From Melitaea cinxia (Eukaryota; Arthropoda; Insecta; Lepidoptera; Nymphalidae), in the NCBI RefSeq assembly GCF_905220565.1, contig NC_059396.1:10637206-10701205 (forward strand): a stretch of DNA of 64,000 bases, given 5' to 3'. Below the pieces are notes generated by a model, which was not told the DNA's origin, did not search any database, and saw only the letters and a program-made list of their open reading frames with translations. A program made the translations under genes and the position numbers. Below are positions 12,853 to 29,400 of this stretch, piece by piece; the stretch's first letter is position 1; each line of letters opens with the position of its first letter.

Positions 12853-15800
12853 GTAAGTTATCGATTTAAGCTTGTCGTATTGCATTCCTGTCTCAAGATA
12901 AATGTTTATGTAAACGGCAAAGACAATCACTGATTTAAAGAACATTCAGGAACATACTATAGTTTCTACTTTCGAATATTCAGCTCACTGACCATCCTCT
13001 GCATTATGAACGCGTTATCTGATGCGAAGGGCTGTTTTGCGGTAGGAAATTGCTGCTTTCGTGCACTTCCATTATGATTATGAAATATGAACAAGAAATT
13101 TGCCAGGGTGTCAAAATGCGGTTTGGCTTTTCCAATGGATATCAAGTTAATTTCAAACGATAAAATGAATCGCGTGTTAAATATATATAGCAATATAATT
13201 ATGTCAACTGTAATACGCTTTTAGTGAACAATACATGAGTAGGTAGGTATTTAACAAAAATTATAGCATGATTTATAGTAATTATACCTAAATTACTGGC
13301 ATAGCTACATACGTACTTATGTGTGAATTTAATGCTCGTCATAGTTTAATTTAATATTTATTTTTATACACGCTTCAGCCTGTAATATCCCACTGCTGGC
13401 CATAGGCCTCTTTTCCCATGTAGGAGAAGGATTGGAGCTTAATCCGCTGCTCCAATGTGGGTTAGCGGATATATTCCCTACTATGAGTAACGATTTCTAT
13501 CAGGTGTACATTATAACAACCGGGGTCGACGGCCTAACGTGCTTTCCGAGGCACAGTGGGGAGACCTATAAGTACTGCACAAACACTCAGACCACAGCGC
13601 AGACATCTGTATGGCCAATACAAATGTTTGTCATCACTTCAGCCTATCACACTCCACTGCTGGACATAGACCTCCACAAGTTCGCGCCAAAAATGGCGTG
13701 AGCTCATGTGTGTTGCCCATAGTCACCACGCTGGGCAGGCGGATTAGTGAACGCAGGGCTGGCTTTGTCGCACCGAAGACGCTGCTACCCGTCTTCGGCC
13801 TGTGTATTTCAAAGCCAGCAGTTGGATAGCTATCCCACAATCGGTTGGCTTTTTAAGTTCCAAGGTGGCAGTGGAACTGTGTTATGCCTTAGTCGCCTCA
13901 TACGACAACCATGGGAAGAGAGGTGGGGATTTTAATACACATTTAGTATTTATTACTATTTGGTTTTTTATTGCTGTAACATAAAAGAACAAACTTTTGT
14001 TTTTTACATAACGCAATTTTGACGGTTTTTTGTTTATTCTGTTATAACTCTTCGTGTGCTAGTCTATTTGAATTTTTAAATTATATTAATAAATAAACGA
14101 TTTAATGACGATATATTGCAAATACCTGCTTATTTATAAATGCAGTTGCATCATGGTGTAAACAAAAGTTAAAATTTACGATATAGATTATTCCAGTTTA
14201 AGTTCTATAGTTATGACAAAAAGGTTATTACAGTATTAAGATAGTGTAACTTGCTCTCGGGAAAGTAAACGCTACGTAAGGATAGACGCTAAACACAATA
14301 CAAACATTAACGGGTTCACTCTAACACGGTGCAACATTCCAACTCCACTTCCCATCCTGTGAGAAATAAGCTAACAATTATTAAACAATCATCTTTTTAT
14401 AATGATAAACTAACTCGAACTTATTTACCTCTAACTATGTAAGCTACACAATAATTGTTGTAACGTCACATATTGTATCTGTGCAACGATGTCATATAAA
14501 ATCAGTGATATAAGAATGACAAATAAAAGTATTTTATGGATAACATTTGGCGCAATACCAACTCACGGGTTGCGACTGCAAGTCACAGGCTTAACTTATC
14601 TGTGGCACAAAAGCGTGAAGGTAGAGAAGAAATATCTTGAATGTGCCTGAAATCTGAAATGGCATCATATTTATTCCATCCACACCTGTAGTACATATTT
14701 ATGGAAACGACTCTACCGCTCAATTTTCTCAACAACAAAGAAAACGGTAACAAAAGGTGCTTTCATTATTTTATACTACGTAAAGAATGGATTGTAATCA
14801 CTTGAATTTTTATACATTCTTGATGAAATGGTCTTTATAGAAAATTCTGGCCGATTTTCCTTGTAGTTGATGTTATTTAATATTTTGAAGAACCTATTCG
14901 TTTCTTAGAAAACCATTTCGCAATTTATTTAAATAATAAAATGCAATATTTACAAAACAGCTCCACTTTATGATAAAGCGGATTCTGTGTAGATATACAT
15001 ATAATACATATTTATGTAGTATACTGAAGCAGCCTGTAAATGACTTACTGCCGTCTTTAGATATATGCTGCTCTAGTTAAGGTTCAGCATCACACAACCC
15101 CTTTCGGGCTAAAGAAGAATTTCCAAATCAAATGTAACATGTGTGTGTGTTATGTGATATTTATGAGAAAAGCCAAAACCAACAGCTTCACGTGCTCTTT
15201 AAGGTACGGCGGGCACAATTGCAATGGTGGCATAAAGTGTTTTGTAAAGTCACATCTAAAATTTTTATGCAAAAACTTAAATTTATGATTTTATTCATTC
15301 ATTTGCTTCTACTAGCCAAATCTATTATAAGAAAGTACAATCACTGTAAAATTTTTATTATTGATCATACCATACCATATAGAAACGATGTAAAGTCATC
15401 ATTGAAATAAATTGCTTACTCAAACCTAAAGCTCGAGACATGTAATTATACAGTTTATTGCGTACATTGAAATATTTGCTAGGATTCAACAAATGTCACG
15501 GCTCGATCTCTTCGTTCGGAATGCACAGAATACCGGATTTAATAATATATTGTTTTGGCTTGAGATTAGACGATTATTAACTTGTTTATTACAATAAATT
15601 AAACAGAAACATTTGCTAAATCTTCATAATTCATCTTTATAAATAAGTAAAAAGGAAAATAAGCTTGTGTCATTACTTAAATTTAAAAAACAAATTATAC
15701 AAGTTTAGATAAATTAAATATTATCAAAAATGTGTTCACAAAACGCGTGTTCTTAAATATATTCTTTTCTTAGAAAGTGCAATATTACGTTGTAATTTTC

Positions 15801-18800
15801 TTGTTCTTCTGGTTTCGTACTGCTGCTAATGACTAGACTACTTGTCTGGAAAATTACCTAAAATGATCTATGCAATTTGTTATACCAGCGTTTAGCCTTA
15901 AATGCTTCTCTATTTGTCAGATCATTGCGAAAGATAAGCTACTTCCATTCTCCTTCATCGATTTATAACAGTCATATTATGATCATTTATTCGAGGGCTA
16001 ATAATCTTAAAACAGAAAAATAAATCACAATGTTGTTCGGCATAATTTATATCTCTCTGAAATGCAATTGTTTATTATTATTTATGATGTTTTAACTAGT
16101 AAGAAAATGGTAAATGTTTATCGACGCTATCGACTCACATTTACAGATCAATGATAGTGCGTTCACATTACTGTTATATTCGTTCGTACACCAAATGTTC
16201 CCGGTAATTGACACGACTGTCAAACGTAGACCTGTAGGCTCGTTCAATTTTAGAACATTGTTTATGGTAACAACGGATGTTATTTTCTCTGCACTTCTAA
16301 TTTTATGCGTAAAGGCATAATTTACTCGGCGAGGAAACGGAAATGTAAAATGACATGGTTACATGTTTTACATGTTTTGCATTAGGGTTTTTTAGTATGT
16401 ACATTTCTGCAATAAATTATTCAATCTAATAGTATTTTTTTCTGTTTCTATGTTGTAATCAATTTTATCTTTGGAATAGATCGGTTATTATATAGATAGA
16501 GATATATACTTTTTTATTTGGGGTAATTTTTTTAAACTATAAATAGCGTTTTCGATAACAGTCATGTCAAGTATGTACGTATAAAAAATAAATGAATAAG
16601 AGTGTAAATAGCCTTTAAATCAGCCAAAGAACGATTATATAATATAGATATAGGTATAGATGGATAAGTACGAGTAGAGGAATATTTTGGTAAAATATCT
16701 TAACAGACAATAAAGGGGCGAAATAATTGTTTAGGATCGGTGATGTGTTAAAAGTTGGGGGAACATATTAGACATGCTATGTCGTGAAGGTGACGGCGGT
16801 CGAGACGCAGCGACGGACGCACGCCGTGTCGCGCTCGAGCAGTGCGCGGCGGGCGCGCGACCGAACCACACTCTAATTCGACTACGGCATGCGCCACCGG
16901 CGACCCTCGCACCTTACGCGTGCTCCAACTAGATGGCGCGAAAATTTCTGTTACCTGGTTTTTTATAGGAAAAATCGTGGCTAACACACTCACTCATGTA
17001 GTACAGTGTTCATTTAGTACGTTAACATTAAAAACTGACTTTTATAAAATTATCAACGGTTGCGCCCGTTGTTCAAAGTTCAAACGCGCTAAATAATAAA
17101 TAATGAGCCGTGTCGCCGTCGACAGCGAAAGGTGACTTTTGCAAAGCGGCAAAGGCTGCGTTCAAAAATGAAATTGTTCAAGAGGAGACTGTCATTCAAT
17201 GGAGATAAACAAGGACGCGTCTTCCATTCAGATGATCCTTTTGAACATGAGGTACTTACATAACCAGTATTATTTAGTGGTATAAAATATGATAGATTTA
17301 AATTTCACGTATCGTAGTAATAACAATTATCACATTTAGTACGTTTGATCTTATCGGCTTAGCGATTTATCTACCTATATTAATAATTTATTAATCTACA
17401 ACATGCGTACTTCAATTCTACGTTTTAGAGATTTCTTGAAAGTTTATATATCGGTAGAATTACATATTAAAAAACTATTAGTTACAGCTTTCAAGAGTAG
17501 CCAGCAGAAGATTTTTTTTAAATTTTTTCCTCGCTTATCTCCGCGAACGGCGTACCCTCTACACAGTATGCGAAGTGCGAATTAAATTGGAAGGCAAGGT
17601 TATCTTATCAAATGAAGGCCACGTACCGCGTTCTTTGCTTCTATTACATTTGTAAATTAAAATTACATCCAACTACTCACGAGTTTGAACGGTCGAACAA
17701 AATGATTATAATACTTCTGAGTATTTATGAATATTTGAATCAAATATCTAGCTAGTATCAATGTTAAAATATATGTTAATTAAAGATATTGGCTATATTT
17801 TTCAAAATTGAGTAAATTACGTCTAAAACAAGGTGTTATATAACTCTACAATATTATAATAACAATAAATAAATATCTACACAATACACACACGGTCGTC
17901 TGTTCCTAAAGTAAGCAACTTAATGCTTGTGTTATATATAGGTAACAGCCGACTGGTTTAGCTACATATATTTTTTTTTCGATAAACATATTAGATATAT
18001 ATTACACCCAGACTCGGGGTGGGAATCGAACCCACAACCCTCGGAGCAGAAAGCAGGGTCACTACAAACTGCGCCAACGCTAGTCGTTATATATAAGTAA
18101 CTATTACACTGTAAAGATAATTAGATCGTTGCGCTTAAAGCATTACGACTTCGATGCGTCCAGAATATATTCAATAGTAATTATACGCTTCAGCCTGTAA
18201 TATCCCACTGCTTAGGAGAAGTATCAGAGCTTAATCTACCACTCTGCTCCAATACGGGTTGGCGGATATATTCCTTACTATGAGTAACGATCGTTATTAG
18301 GTGTACATGATAACAACCGGGTCCGACGGCTTAGCGTGCTTTCCGAGGCACGGTGAGGAGACCCACAAGGACTGCACAAACACCCAGATCACGGCAAACA
18401 TTTGTATGGCCAATACAAATATTTTTTATGAGCGGGCATTGAACCCGTAATCGTAATATATAAAATATAGTAATATTTATAAGTAATACACGTACCTTTT
18501 AAGTAAATATTATGATTTGTTTACATTCTGCATTTGGAACACGTGTTAGTCAAACAATTTTATTATAACTCGGAGCAATCGCGCCCACCAACATAATATT
18601 ATTCCTATTTACGTTTTTACGTAACAAAACTAGAAAGTGTCGCTGTAATAATTTTTGTCTTACTTTCGTCGTACTCAATAAAGTATTAACTTTCAACTTT
18701 TAGACTAAACACGAGAGTCCTATTAAAGTTTCTTCCAACTATCTGATCGAGATTACGATTCCTATAAGAAACCTCCCGTAAAGCTTTTCATTTATGCCCA

Positions 18801-21800
18801 TATTATGCAGACAATACACTAATAATACTAAGGACGGACTCTAGCTGACTAGTAAATCTACTGGAAGTCTCTATATTATATACAATGTAATATTTAGCAT
18901 GTATTGTGTTGTGAAAGTGGAACGAAGCAAAATAATTAGCGTGTACTTGTCTCTTATTACTACAGTTTACTTTAATATTTACCTTTCTATGCTTATATGA
19001 ACATAATAGTTTTCGACTTTTCAATAATGTAAAATTTTGTATAAAAACCAAAATTTAGTTAAAAAATATTTACCGTTTTAATGTAACAAGACACAACATA
19101 GGCCGCACATTACACCAAAAGTACTGAAGTTTGAGTCCAGACTACAAGTTAGGACACTGGCCACTTTTTATCTTGAAATTTAGTACTATTTCCTTGTAAG
19201 TAGAGATGAAAAAAATAATAATAATCGCAAATGAAGACGGGGCACAGATTTTCTCAAGTAAAATCTTTACATAGTGTATGTTTGTGATAAAGCGGTTTTA
19301 GCAGTGCAATTATGAGTCAGGCAGTGACCGGATGCTTAAGAGCCATTTCACAATTTTACGCTCTGCAAGTTTAGGTAAATTTGGTCGCATCGCGCGAGTC
19401 GTACGAGCCGCGCGATCTTTGTGCTAGTACGTATAGTGTGACAACCAAAAGACCATCGTGATCATTTTCTGATGTATAATAAAAATTATAACTATGGTAT
19501 AAAATGTTTTTTACATAATTAATTTGTTAAAAATTTCAAGTATGTTATATAACAACAGTCAATAAATTTAAAATAAAATTAAAAAAATCAATTTTATGAA
19601 ACAATTTTTTAAAATTGATTTAGTTTTTTCAGTTTACGAATGAATCTAATAATTAAATTATTATTCATTTGTTTACAGAAATTATCATTATATTATTTTA
19701 CAGTCATTTTCGTATTATGTTTATTTTATTTATATTTTATTATGAAAGTATCAAATGCGTTTTATCCGCTATAACAACAGGCGCTTGGCGCGTGTGAGCG
19801 AAAGAGACGACTGCGCAGAATTTGGCGTGGACCTTACCTCTAAGAGCGCTAGCGCTCGACTGATTTACCGGGCTTGATGCGGGGCAATATATACTATCTT
19901 TTTATTATTTAATATAAAATGTATTAAAAATAATTACATCTTTTAATTATTTTTTTTGTATTCCTTAATGATGTAAGTTTACTTTGATGAAGATAGTTCG
20001 TTAAAATTTCTTAGTTTTCTAAGAGAAATATCGCTTTTAAAATTGTACTTATTTGGAAAATATTCGTAACTTTAAATTTTTTTTATCGTTTAATAGAAAT
20101 ACAAATGGAATAAAAATCTATGATAGTGGACAACAAAATTATATTCCACATATTATGATATTTTTTTAAAATGGTTTCAACGTAGAGGTTATTGAAAAGT
20201 AGGACTTCAAAGTATACATTGCGACCGTTTACCCAGGGAGGAGGCTGATGAAAAGGTTAATAATTTTATACACATAATATAAATCAAAATTCTGATCTGA
20301 CTATGGACTACAACAAAGGTTGCTCTATTATATTTCAAGAATATAAATTACATTATTGCATCCAACACTGAGATTAGCGACGTCAAAATATTACAATTTC
20401 GCGGATTGTTACCGATTTTTGTGAAATGGCTCTTAAGTGTCAATTGTACTTCGATTTGCTTATACGACTACGACGCTATAACCATTAAAACAAATAGAGT
20501 TTCTTAAGTAGCTTGCTCGTAGTTTAGGATTTGTAAACTAGTTCATATAAATTGTTAGTTACTAACTGACTTAATACTAGGATAAAATAATAACACAATG
20601 TATGGTACGTAACTCATAAACGCGTAGTGATATTCGGAACATAAATGTAGAGTGAGTTTTAAATATCTACAATACTAAAAAACTTTTATGCTAAGCCTTT
20701 GCTTAGACACAGGTAACAAGTAGGCGCATATACTTACAACTAGTGCAGTACATTTTTAATTATAAGTATAAATAAGTAAAAATCTGCATCGATGCTGTTG
20801 CGATGCAGGCACTTGCGGTGCAGGTATCATGCAGGCTTGTGGTCAGTTGGCATGTCTCGTCTATCATGTGCTACGTGGTTGCATCTCAGTGTGAGATAAA
20901 AATTTTAGTAAGCAACTAGTAAAATGTCGAAAAAACAAAGTTTGGAATCCAGAGCCATCGTTGCTTGATTTGTAACGCTGTTAAGCAATTTACCGTGGTA
21001 ATCGTGTCTTGAGTTATCCTTGAGTAATTTCTAAAAAAATTCTATTAAATACTAAAATTCATCTTGCTTTATTCAAAGATACTTTACGAAGTATGCCTAT
21101 ATCATATAAAACTAGTTTACCTGATGCGGGTCACTGTTACAAGATTTATAACTTTGTTTTCTCTTCATTTTGTACAAAACCTATATTTATTATAAATAGA
21201 ATAAAGAATATGAGAATAAAAACAAGAGGTCTCATCAGGTCATTCGTATCAGTAGTTAATCGCGTCGCTAATACGTGTTCCAATTGTCCTTGGCCTCTGT
21301 TTACACAACACACTCGTAGGTATACAATGCTTCAACCGATACGCGATAAATATTATCAGCGAAATAATATCGTGGAAAAACTTCTTATGAGGGCCTTCAT
21401 AGAGATAATAGCTATAAGTGGTTATATTATTTCGTTCCTAATTCTGATATGAGTAATATAATAATTTTTATTTAATTTATAACTTTAGTTTTACGACCAC
21501 GTGTTCTAACAGTATTTTTAACCGACTTCCAAAAAAGGAGGAGGTTCTCAATTCGACTGTATTTTTTTATTTTTTTTTTTATTTTTATGTACCTATGTTA
21601 CATCAGAACTTTTGACCGGGTGGACCGATTTCGACAAATTTTATTTTAATCGAAAGGTGGTGTGGTGGTGCCAATTGGTCCCATTTAAATTTATTTGAGA
21701 TCTAACAACTACTTTTCGAGTTATATCTAATAATGCGTTTTTACTTGACGCTTTTTTCGTCGACCTGCGTTGTATTATACCGCATAACTTTCTACTGGAT

Positions 21801-23327
21801 GTACCGATTTTGATAATTCTTTTTCTGTTGGAAAGAGGATATCCCTAGTTTGGTACCATGATAAGGAAACCAGGATCTGATGATGGGATCCCAAAGAAAT
21901 CGAGGGAAACTCTCGAAAATCCGCAATAACTTTTTACTGGGTATACCGATTTTGATAATTTTTAATTTAATCGAAAGCTGATGTTTATCATGTGGTCACA
22001 ATAAATTTTATCGAGATCTGATAACTACTTTTTGAGTAATCTTTGATAACGCGTAGTTACTTGACTATTTTTTCGTCGATCTACGTTGTATTACTCGTCG
22101 ATGTAATTGAAGTCGGTTTTTTTTCGTTTGCGAGCAAACACAATTATATTTTAACTCTTTCAAAAAATGTGAATGTTTCAAATCGGTTAGTATGGAATAA
22201 ATTGTATAAAAAACTGTCCGACGCAACACGCATAACAAATATTGAAATTTATTGAACTATTATTAGGAAGAGAGTTGAGCCTTTTAGTCTCAGGATATCA
22301 GCATTTCAAAGGGAAAGTCGGTGATAGAAATGGCAGGACATTTAATATCTACTTGCTTAAAATTGTCAAGTATATTAAATTAGTCGTTCATTACTTTGTC
22401 GTTTAAAAAGAAGCGAAAAATGTGCTCGTGTGCTTTTTTATTTACTTAACTGTAGTCAACCAGTTAAGTGAGTTTATTTTACCAGTAATTTTAAACAGAT
22501 GTAGAAGAAAGGGTGTGTTAAGTAGAAAAGCATTTATTATTATTCACGCTCTCACCAAGACTAACAATTTCGTTTCTGTGAGATGCAAACAAATAAGCCG
22601 ATATTATTTAAATATTGCTTACTAATTAGTGATTATTTGCTTAGGTTATCTTGTGACTTTGTTGTATGAAAGGTAATATTTTATTTCATTTTGTATACCC
22701 ATTTAGAGTAACGAAAACTTCGTGTACAAATTCTAAAATATTTTTGTATGTTGTATAAAAAGATACATAATATATATATTTTTAATATATAAATAATAAT
22801 TATATTATTATTATTATTTATTAATTATTATTTAAACGCATTTTATAATATTACAGTTACATAGTACAAAAGTGTAACTTTATTAGAGTCAACCTATATG
22901 TGTCGAAAGTGGTAACGAAATGTGAAGTGCACGCACCCACGCACATTTCTGTTTGCTTACCCAGAATTCAAACGATGCAGCAGACACGTGGGATGTTTAT
23001 TATCTTATCTATCGGATAGTTCAAGACAATCTGCTTTGCTGTTTTCTAGAGCGTTGAAACTTTTAAGCTGACTTTTGTATACAATAAAATACTGCATAGT
23101 ATGTTATTGTTGACATTGAGTACAGATTTTTATGTTAATTTACATATGTCGACATTTCCCATATACTCGTACATTATGGTTTGCAAACTTAGCGGTATTT
23201 TATAATGCAATGTTATGTTTTTCTATTCCTCTCAGCTGGTATCTATTACTGTACTTTAATGTAATAGCAAAACAAAAACAATGTTTTTAACCGACTTCAA
23301 AAAAGGAGGAGGTTACTCAATTTGACC

Positions 23328-23411
<84 letters not shown>

Positions 23412-26400
23412 GTATGTTCGGGGATAACTTCGTCGTTTATGAATCGATTTTGATAATCTTTTTTTGTTGGAAAAGAGATATCCCTGGTGTGATACAATGA
23501 TAAGGAAACCAGGATCTGATGATGGGATCCCAGAGAAAACGAGAGAAACTTGAAAATCCGCCTAACTTTTCGAGATCTGATTACAACTTTTGTAGTAATC
23601 TTTGATAATGTGTATTTACTTGACTAATTTTTCGTCTACCTACGTTGTATTACTTGTCGATATAATTGAAGTCGGTTTTTTTTCGTTTGCCTGCAAACAC
23701 AATTATTGTTTATATTTTTATTTATTTGCCTGTAAGAAATCACTTCTAGTGATAATAATGCCAGTGCGCATTTATACATATATATTTTTAAATGTTCTAT
23801 AAGGTGTGCAATAAAGTTTAGAAAAATAATTAATCAATCATTATTTAGAATTAATTGCTTTCACTAGTGCCAAGAGTTTGTTCAAATTATTTTAAAACAA
23901 CTGTCGCGTGATGTTCATCACAAACAACAATTAAATTAAACACCCAGAGTCAAGCCGTATTCAGTGAAACACGCAAATAGTGATTTTTGTTGTAATCTGT
24001 AATCGTTTCACTTTACTTCATTACCAAAGTTGCTCATTTCTAACCAATATACAGTATTTTATATTATTATTGCTGGTAGACGCGTATAAAGAAAATTTAT
24101 CCAGTGTCACATTTGAATTTATGGCCCTTGAATCGCAATTACGTCTACGAATGAGTTTCTTATTAGGAATCTAGCGAAATGTCCGAGGTTATCTGAGAGA
24201 TCATTAGTCAATTTCACTAACCCTTTTTATCTTGATGTGCTTTCTTACAAATGTATCTCCATTTTTTTTACATTCATTGAGTTGAAAGATATCGAATTCT
24301 TAAAAATATATATTATAATTATAATTACACTTAAAAAATATTGTTATAACAGAAAAAAGAATAACAAATTTTGACAACTCTAAAAGAAAGTTAAAAAGTA
24401 TCTGCATAGAGTGTCATTATATTTAATATTGTTCAATGATTCAATAAATATTGTTTTAAAAATATGTTAAAATATTCATAAATTTCTTTTTAGAATGAGG
24501 CATCAAGAGAGACTATGCTAACTATGCTATTAGGTTACCTGGTCGCAACGTGCCTAGCACTTTTTGAGATTATGCGTATTCTGTGTCCTGTACGGTATGA
24601 GCATTGAGCGTGCCTCGTAATACAAAGAAGTCCAGCTTAGAAGATACGGACGTGACGAGGATAATAAATTTACCTCTATGTAGCTATCGATCAGCAATGA
24701 GATGTCTCTAGCGACTCTCCCGGACTCAAATCAATGTTTTCTAGGTGTGTCAGAAATAATATCGCGTGCCTAAACAGTTAATATACAATAACACAGCCGC
24801 AACGGTCTTCATTGTCATTTTAACACGGATCTGAAAGCTTTTTGTTCGCTGTGGAACATTTTGAATACCGCGTGACACCGTCCACTCGCTAATAGCATGC
24901 CTAATTACACACTATACTTTTACCACTAAATCAATTTGTAAAGGTTAGTAATATTTGACAGGTATATCGAAATGTGTTTTGACTACGGATATTAAGAAAA
25001 CATAACAAGTATATTTATATAGTAAAAACAATACAATAACATTGCATAGCTAATAAACCAAGACCAAGAATTAATACAATGCAACAGAGGCGATTTCATC
25101 GCTATAAATAATTCTATTAAAGTAATAAAGTAGCCATTTCCAAATAAAAAGTTATGAACAAAGTTAATATTTAATACTACAATTGAATATTTTCATTCAG
25201 GATAAAGCAAGATTCTCGGATACAAGTTGGCAAATCCATCGGACGTGGGCACGTAATGGAGACCCGTTGCAGTTGTCACCTCCGCCATCGCGAGAAGATA
25301 TCTCCGCGCTACCCGCCTCCACCACAGCCGCCAATGTCTCCACAACCCTTCGCAGTGATCAAAACGGCATCTATGACACCATCACGGTAAGCAGACATAA
25401 ATTAAACATAGTGTTAGTTAAATGTGAGAACAACATTTTTATGTTTGAAAGGTTACAAGCCCGATTAGATGCATAAAATTAAGTAATCAAACCGGTATTA
25501 TTTTGATGAACTTCAACACTTTCTAAGTCGTCGCAATTAGTGTCAATGCATTTTGAAAGAAGTGTTTTAATTGTAATTTATTGAAGAAATAAATAATAAT
25601 TTACACTGCGTGTAAACACGCGTTTATTTGTACCAATTAATCTTTAGTAAGAGAAATATATATCTTATATCTATTAAAATTATTATACTTATAATGATAT
25701 ATATGAGTGGTGCGGTACTTTGTTTAACCAAGCAAATTGCCAGTTCCATTCATGGATGTTATAATAATAAAACTTAAACGCAGTGGGTTGAAAATAATTG
25801 AATAAAATGATCGGGTTCACGTGGCCGACTCACCTCGATACGAAATGACGCAGGAGCTGCGCTGCATTGAACTATAGATTTGTATGTGGTGATTATAAAT
25901 CATAAATCTCCGGGCTAGGCTTGGTTACGTTCGTAAGTTACCTATTCCTGTTGTTGCGTTAATGTACCTTTGTGCTAGAGAGCTCGTAAAGTGAGGGTTA
26001 CTGCCCGCCAACCACGTTGCTTTGTATCGAACCTCCTGAGCCTGATTTCAAACAAAGTTTGAAGTTAAAAGATTATTCTTATGTGAATATCAAACATCAC
26101 TTTAAAGTTCGTAAATTATTCACACGCCAACGCGATCTTACTAAAGGTCAAAAATTTACCGCTAGTTTCTCTATTATTTCATTTGTTTGTACACATATTT
26201 GTTTTCCCACAGCATAAAAATAGTTCAAATAAGCATTTGTATTGATATTTATTGAAAGCGCTGTTCCCAACAGCCATTAAATTGTTATAATTTGTCTGTC
26301 ATACTTAACATAAATTACTTCTAAAATATTTTATCCTTGAAATGGATAAACTTCAACAGAAAAACTGGTTTGACACACAACAGTGGTTCGAGTATTACTT

Positions 26401-29400
26401 ATTTTATTATATTCAATTCGTTTAATTTTAATAATAAACTAGCAGTTGCCTGCCAAAACGTCAAAAAATTTCGGCCAGAAAGGTTCAGTGAACGCGTGAA
26501 TTGCAGTTACTCAATACTTTTGCACACCGACGAGTTATTTCCTGGGGTATAAGAAAAATACGACTAGGAAAAAAGTTTAAAACAATGTTACTGTCTATAT
26601 TTTAGCTACCTCAAATTACAATCAAACAAAGAACGAGTGGACAAGTAAAATATTTATTGAATTCCTTTGAAAAAACAGAGTGAACCAACTCTTTTGCACG
26701 CAACTTGGAACGTGATCTATAACATAATATAAGAACCCCGCTTTGAAGGAACGTAGTTAGGAGTCGAACGCCGAATAGTTGAATAGAGATATAATTTAAT
26801 GTTAAATGATTGGAGGGAATATAATAAATACTTTATTTATACTCAATTATAGTACGTGTATATCACATACATGTATGAAACATAAAAACTTAATAAACAT
26901 TTTAAAAGTAGGTAGTCATTTTTCTGCCAACTTATAAATTTATTCGTTCTTAATTACCAATGTGTATACCGCCGATTAAATTTGTATTACTATTAATTAG
27001 TGGCTGTGAGGATTTAACACGGTCGTGCAAATCCTTTACCTGCATTTATTTACGGCTATAAAATCCAGAATACGGATATTATTATACCTATCTAATTGAA
27101 CGAAAACCGTTGATGCATGTTGTCTAGAACTTACTTTTTGTTATTTAGTATGAATGAAATATTAACTCAATGTTTAATGTCATGTTTTAATTATATCATC
27201 TTTTTCAAAACAATGTTTATCGTTTACATAATTCATAGTTTTTGCTTTATTAAGAAGAATAACTACAATAAGATACTCATATAATACAAATTTATTTTTA
27301 GCGGATAAAACAATATTTCACATTTGAAATAACAATACCAACACTTTTACTTTGTAACAAAAAAGCGTATTCGTATAACGATTTCCGCAGTGAGCCAGCT
27401 ATAATCCCTCGTCCGGTTGGTTGTAATGGAGTAATTGTGACTATTGACGGTGGATCGGAACTCTTTCGCGTTAATGCGTCGATTAGCACGCCTATTCATA
27501 GCACTTCGACCTTATAATGGACTGCAAACTAGAATACCGATTGGCATTAGAAATATATAAATATGCATGCTACAAACGCCTTTCTCTACACTAGCATGAC
27601 CATTAATTATTTTGCAAGTGGGAGCTATTTGTAATGGAACGTCTTATTTTTGAGGTCTGCGTAGTTAATTTACGTATTTGTCGATATAAACATACGTTAT
27701 AAGTATGAAATTAAAAAAAAAAAATGTTTGAATATAAAAACTATTACTTACACCTATTTACGACTGTGAGATATCTTGTTTTTACTGGGATAGTGAACTG
27801 TTAACCTGAAAACGAGACTGTTCCTTCGAAAACAGGGCATGTGGTCATGCTACATATGAACCGCTATATTATTTCAAGATATTGATGTTTATGGTTACTA
27901 CCCCGCTCGTACAAGCCGTAACATGATGTTTTATAGCCCATAATATTTGTCAATAAAGGAGCTATCTACTCTTTATTATAAATTTCTTACGATATATGTT
28001 ATAACTGTTTTATATGTAAACAATACTTATATGTTTATATAATAAATATAGAAATTTTTTATAAAAATTTAGACAAATCTATTTAAATTTTTTTTCGAAG
28101 TAATACGTAATCTGTAAATTAAGTGTCCTTAAACTGTCATTAAATTTTAATTCAAATTTAAATTAAAACAGCATTTTGTTATAGAGATAATACTGGTTAA
28201 GCAAGTTTTGGCCAAAACGAGTTGTACTTTGACATTACTTTAAATACAATGTAGATACATCATTATGATAATATTTATTCATTTGTCTGACATTAAATGA
28301 TTGTCACTTCGTATCAAATCGAGCTGCGAATCTGAAGTAGCAATGGGCGGGGCACATAGTTAAAAGTTTATCGTTGAAACCTCTAGGTTGGAATTGCGAC
28401 CAGAATGCGCTGTGTTGACACCGTGACACTGAGAGTTCTAAGCTTCTGACAGCGCACCAGCAAAACTTTTGGAAGTCTATGAGTATTGAGGAGTGAATCG
28501 TGCTCATGATCTTTAATTGGTTCGCGAATCCATTATCTATTGAGTGAGAACTTGAAGTCCTTTTACTTGACAGCAGATAGCCATGGACCGACTATCGGCG
28601 ATTTTATCGTTTTTGTCTGTTACCTCACTCTTTGCCTCAAACAAATTGCTTGCACATACAAATTAATAAAATTAGTATTCATATTATGTTTTCGATTTCG
28701 TTTTTCTAATTTATAAACAATTACTCCTTATATTGTAAATAAACGGCTTAAAATAATATAAAACGCTTTTTTTATATAACGAAAGCAAAAGTGACTCCTC
28801 TACCCAATAAATAACGGGCAATTTCTTTAAGAAACAAAATTAAACCTTGTAGAAAATCACACGCTTTCATGAATAAAAGATGCGTTCAAGGAAAAGGTTG
28901 TACGCAGATGAGATTGTGTTTTAGCTCCTGAAATCGTGAACAAAGTGAATAATTTACGATATCACCGCTTTGTTTCTGAGTGAGATTGTATTTACATTAA
29001 AATGATTACGTTTTTATTCGTCTTATACCCAAAAATTCTTTTTAAAATTTGTTTGCGGTTTGTTCTGCTTTTATAAGTTTACAGAACTACTTTTTTAATC
29101 ATCACCAGTTCGAATCTCCAGATCCCACGTTTATTATTGCGTTACGGAATAAAATAAACTCTTTGCCAAGCTAAACTTTCTTTATTACATTAGTACCCAC
29201 AACTTAACGTCCGGATATAACATATGACATACACGTTTTGGGTCCGGTATCTCATACAAAAAGAACACAAACATCCAGACCAAGACTAATTGTAATAATA
29301 TCACAGAATACAAATATTATACAGGTCATACGAACTGTATTAATATTTGTCATGAGGGAAGGTCGACCTCAGTGTTGCACCAATCACCATCAATTTTTAT

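Noticed and set aside
13432..13984. Cluster of overlapping frames on both strands
   Set aside because: The region is two adjacent repeats (SINE tail and LINE-type 3' end) that recur elsewhere in the window.
21093..21452. 119-codon plus frame
   Set aside because: Its composition looks like random AT-rich sequence, with no domain or splice sites; this length can arise by chance in 64 kb.
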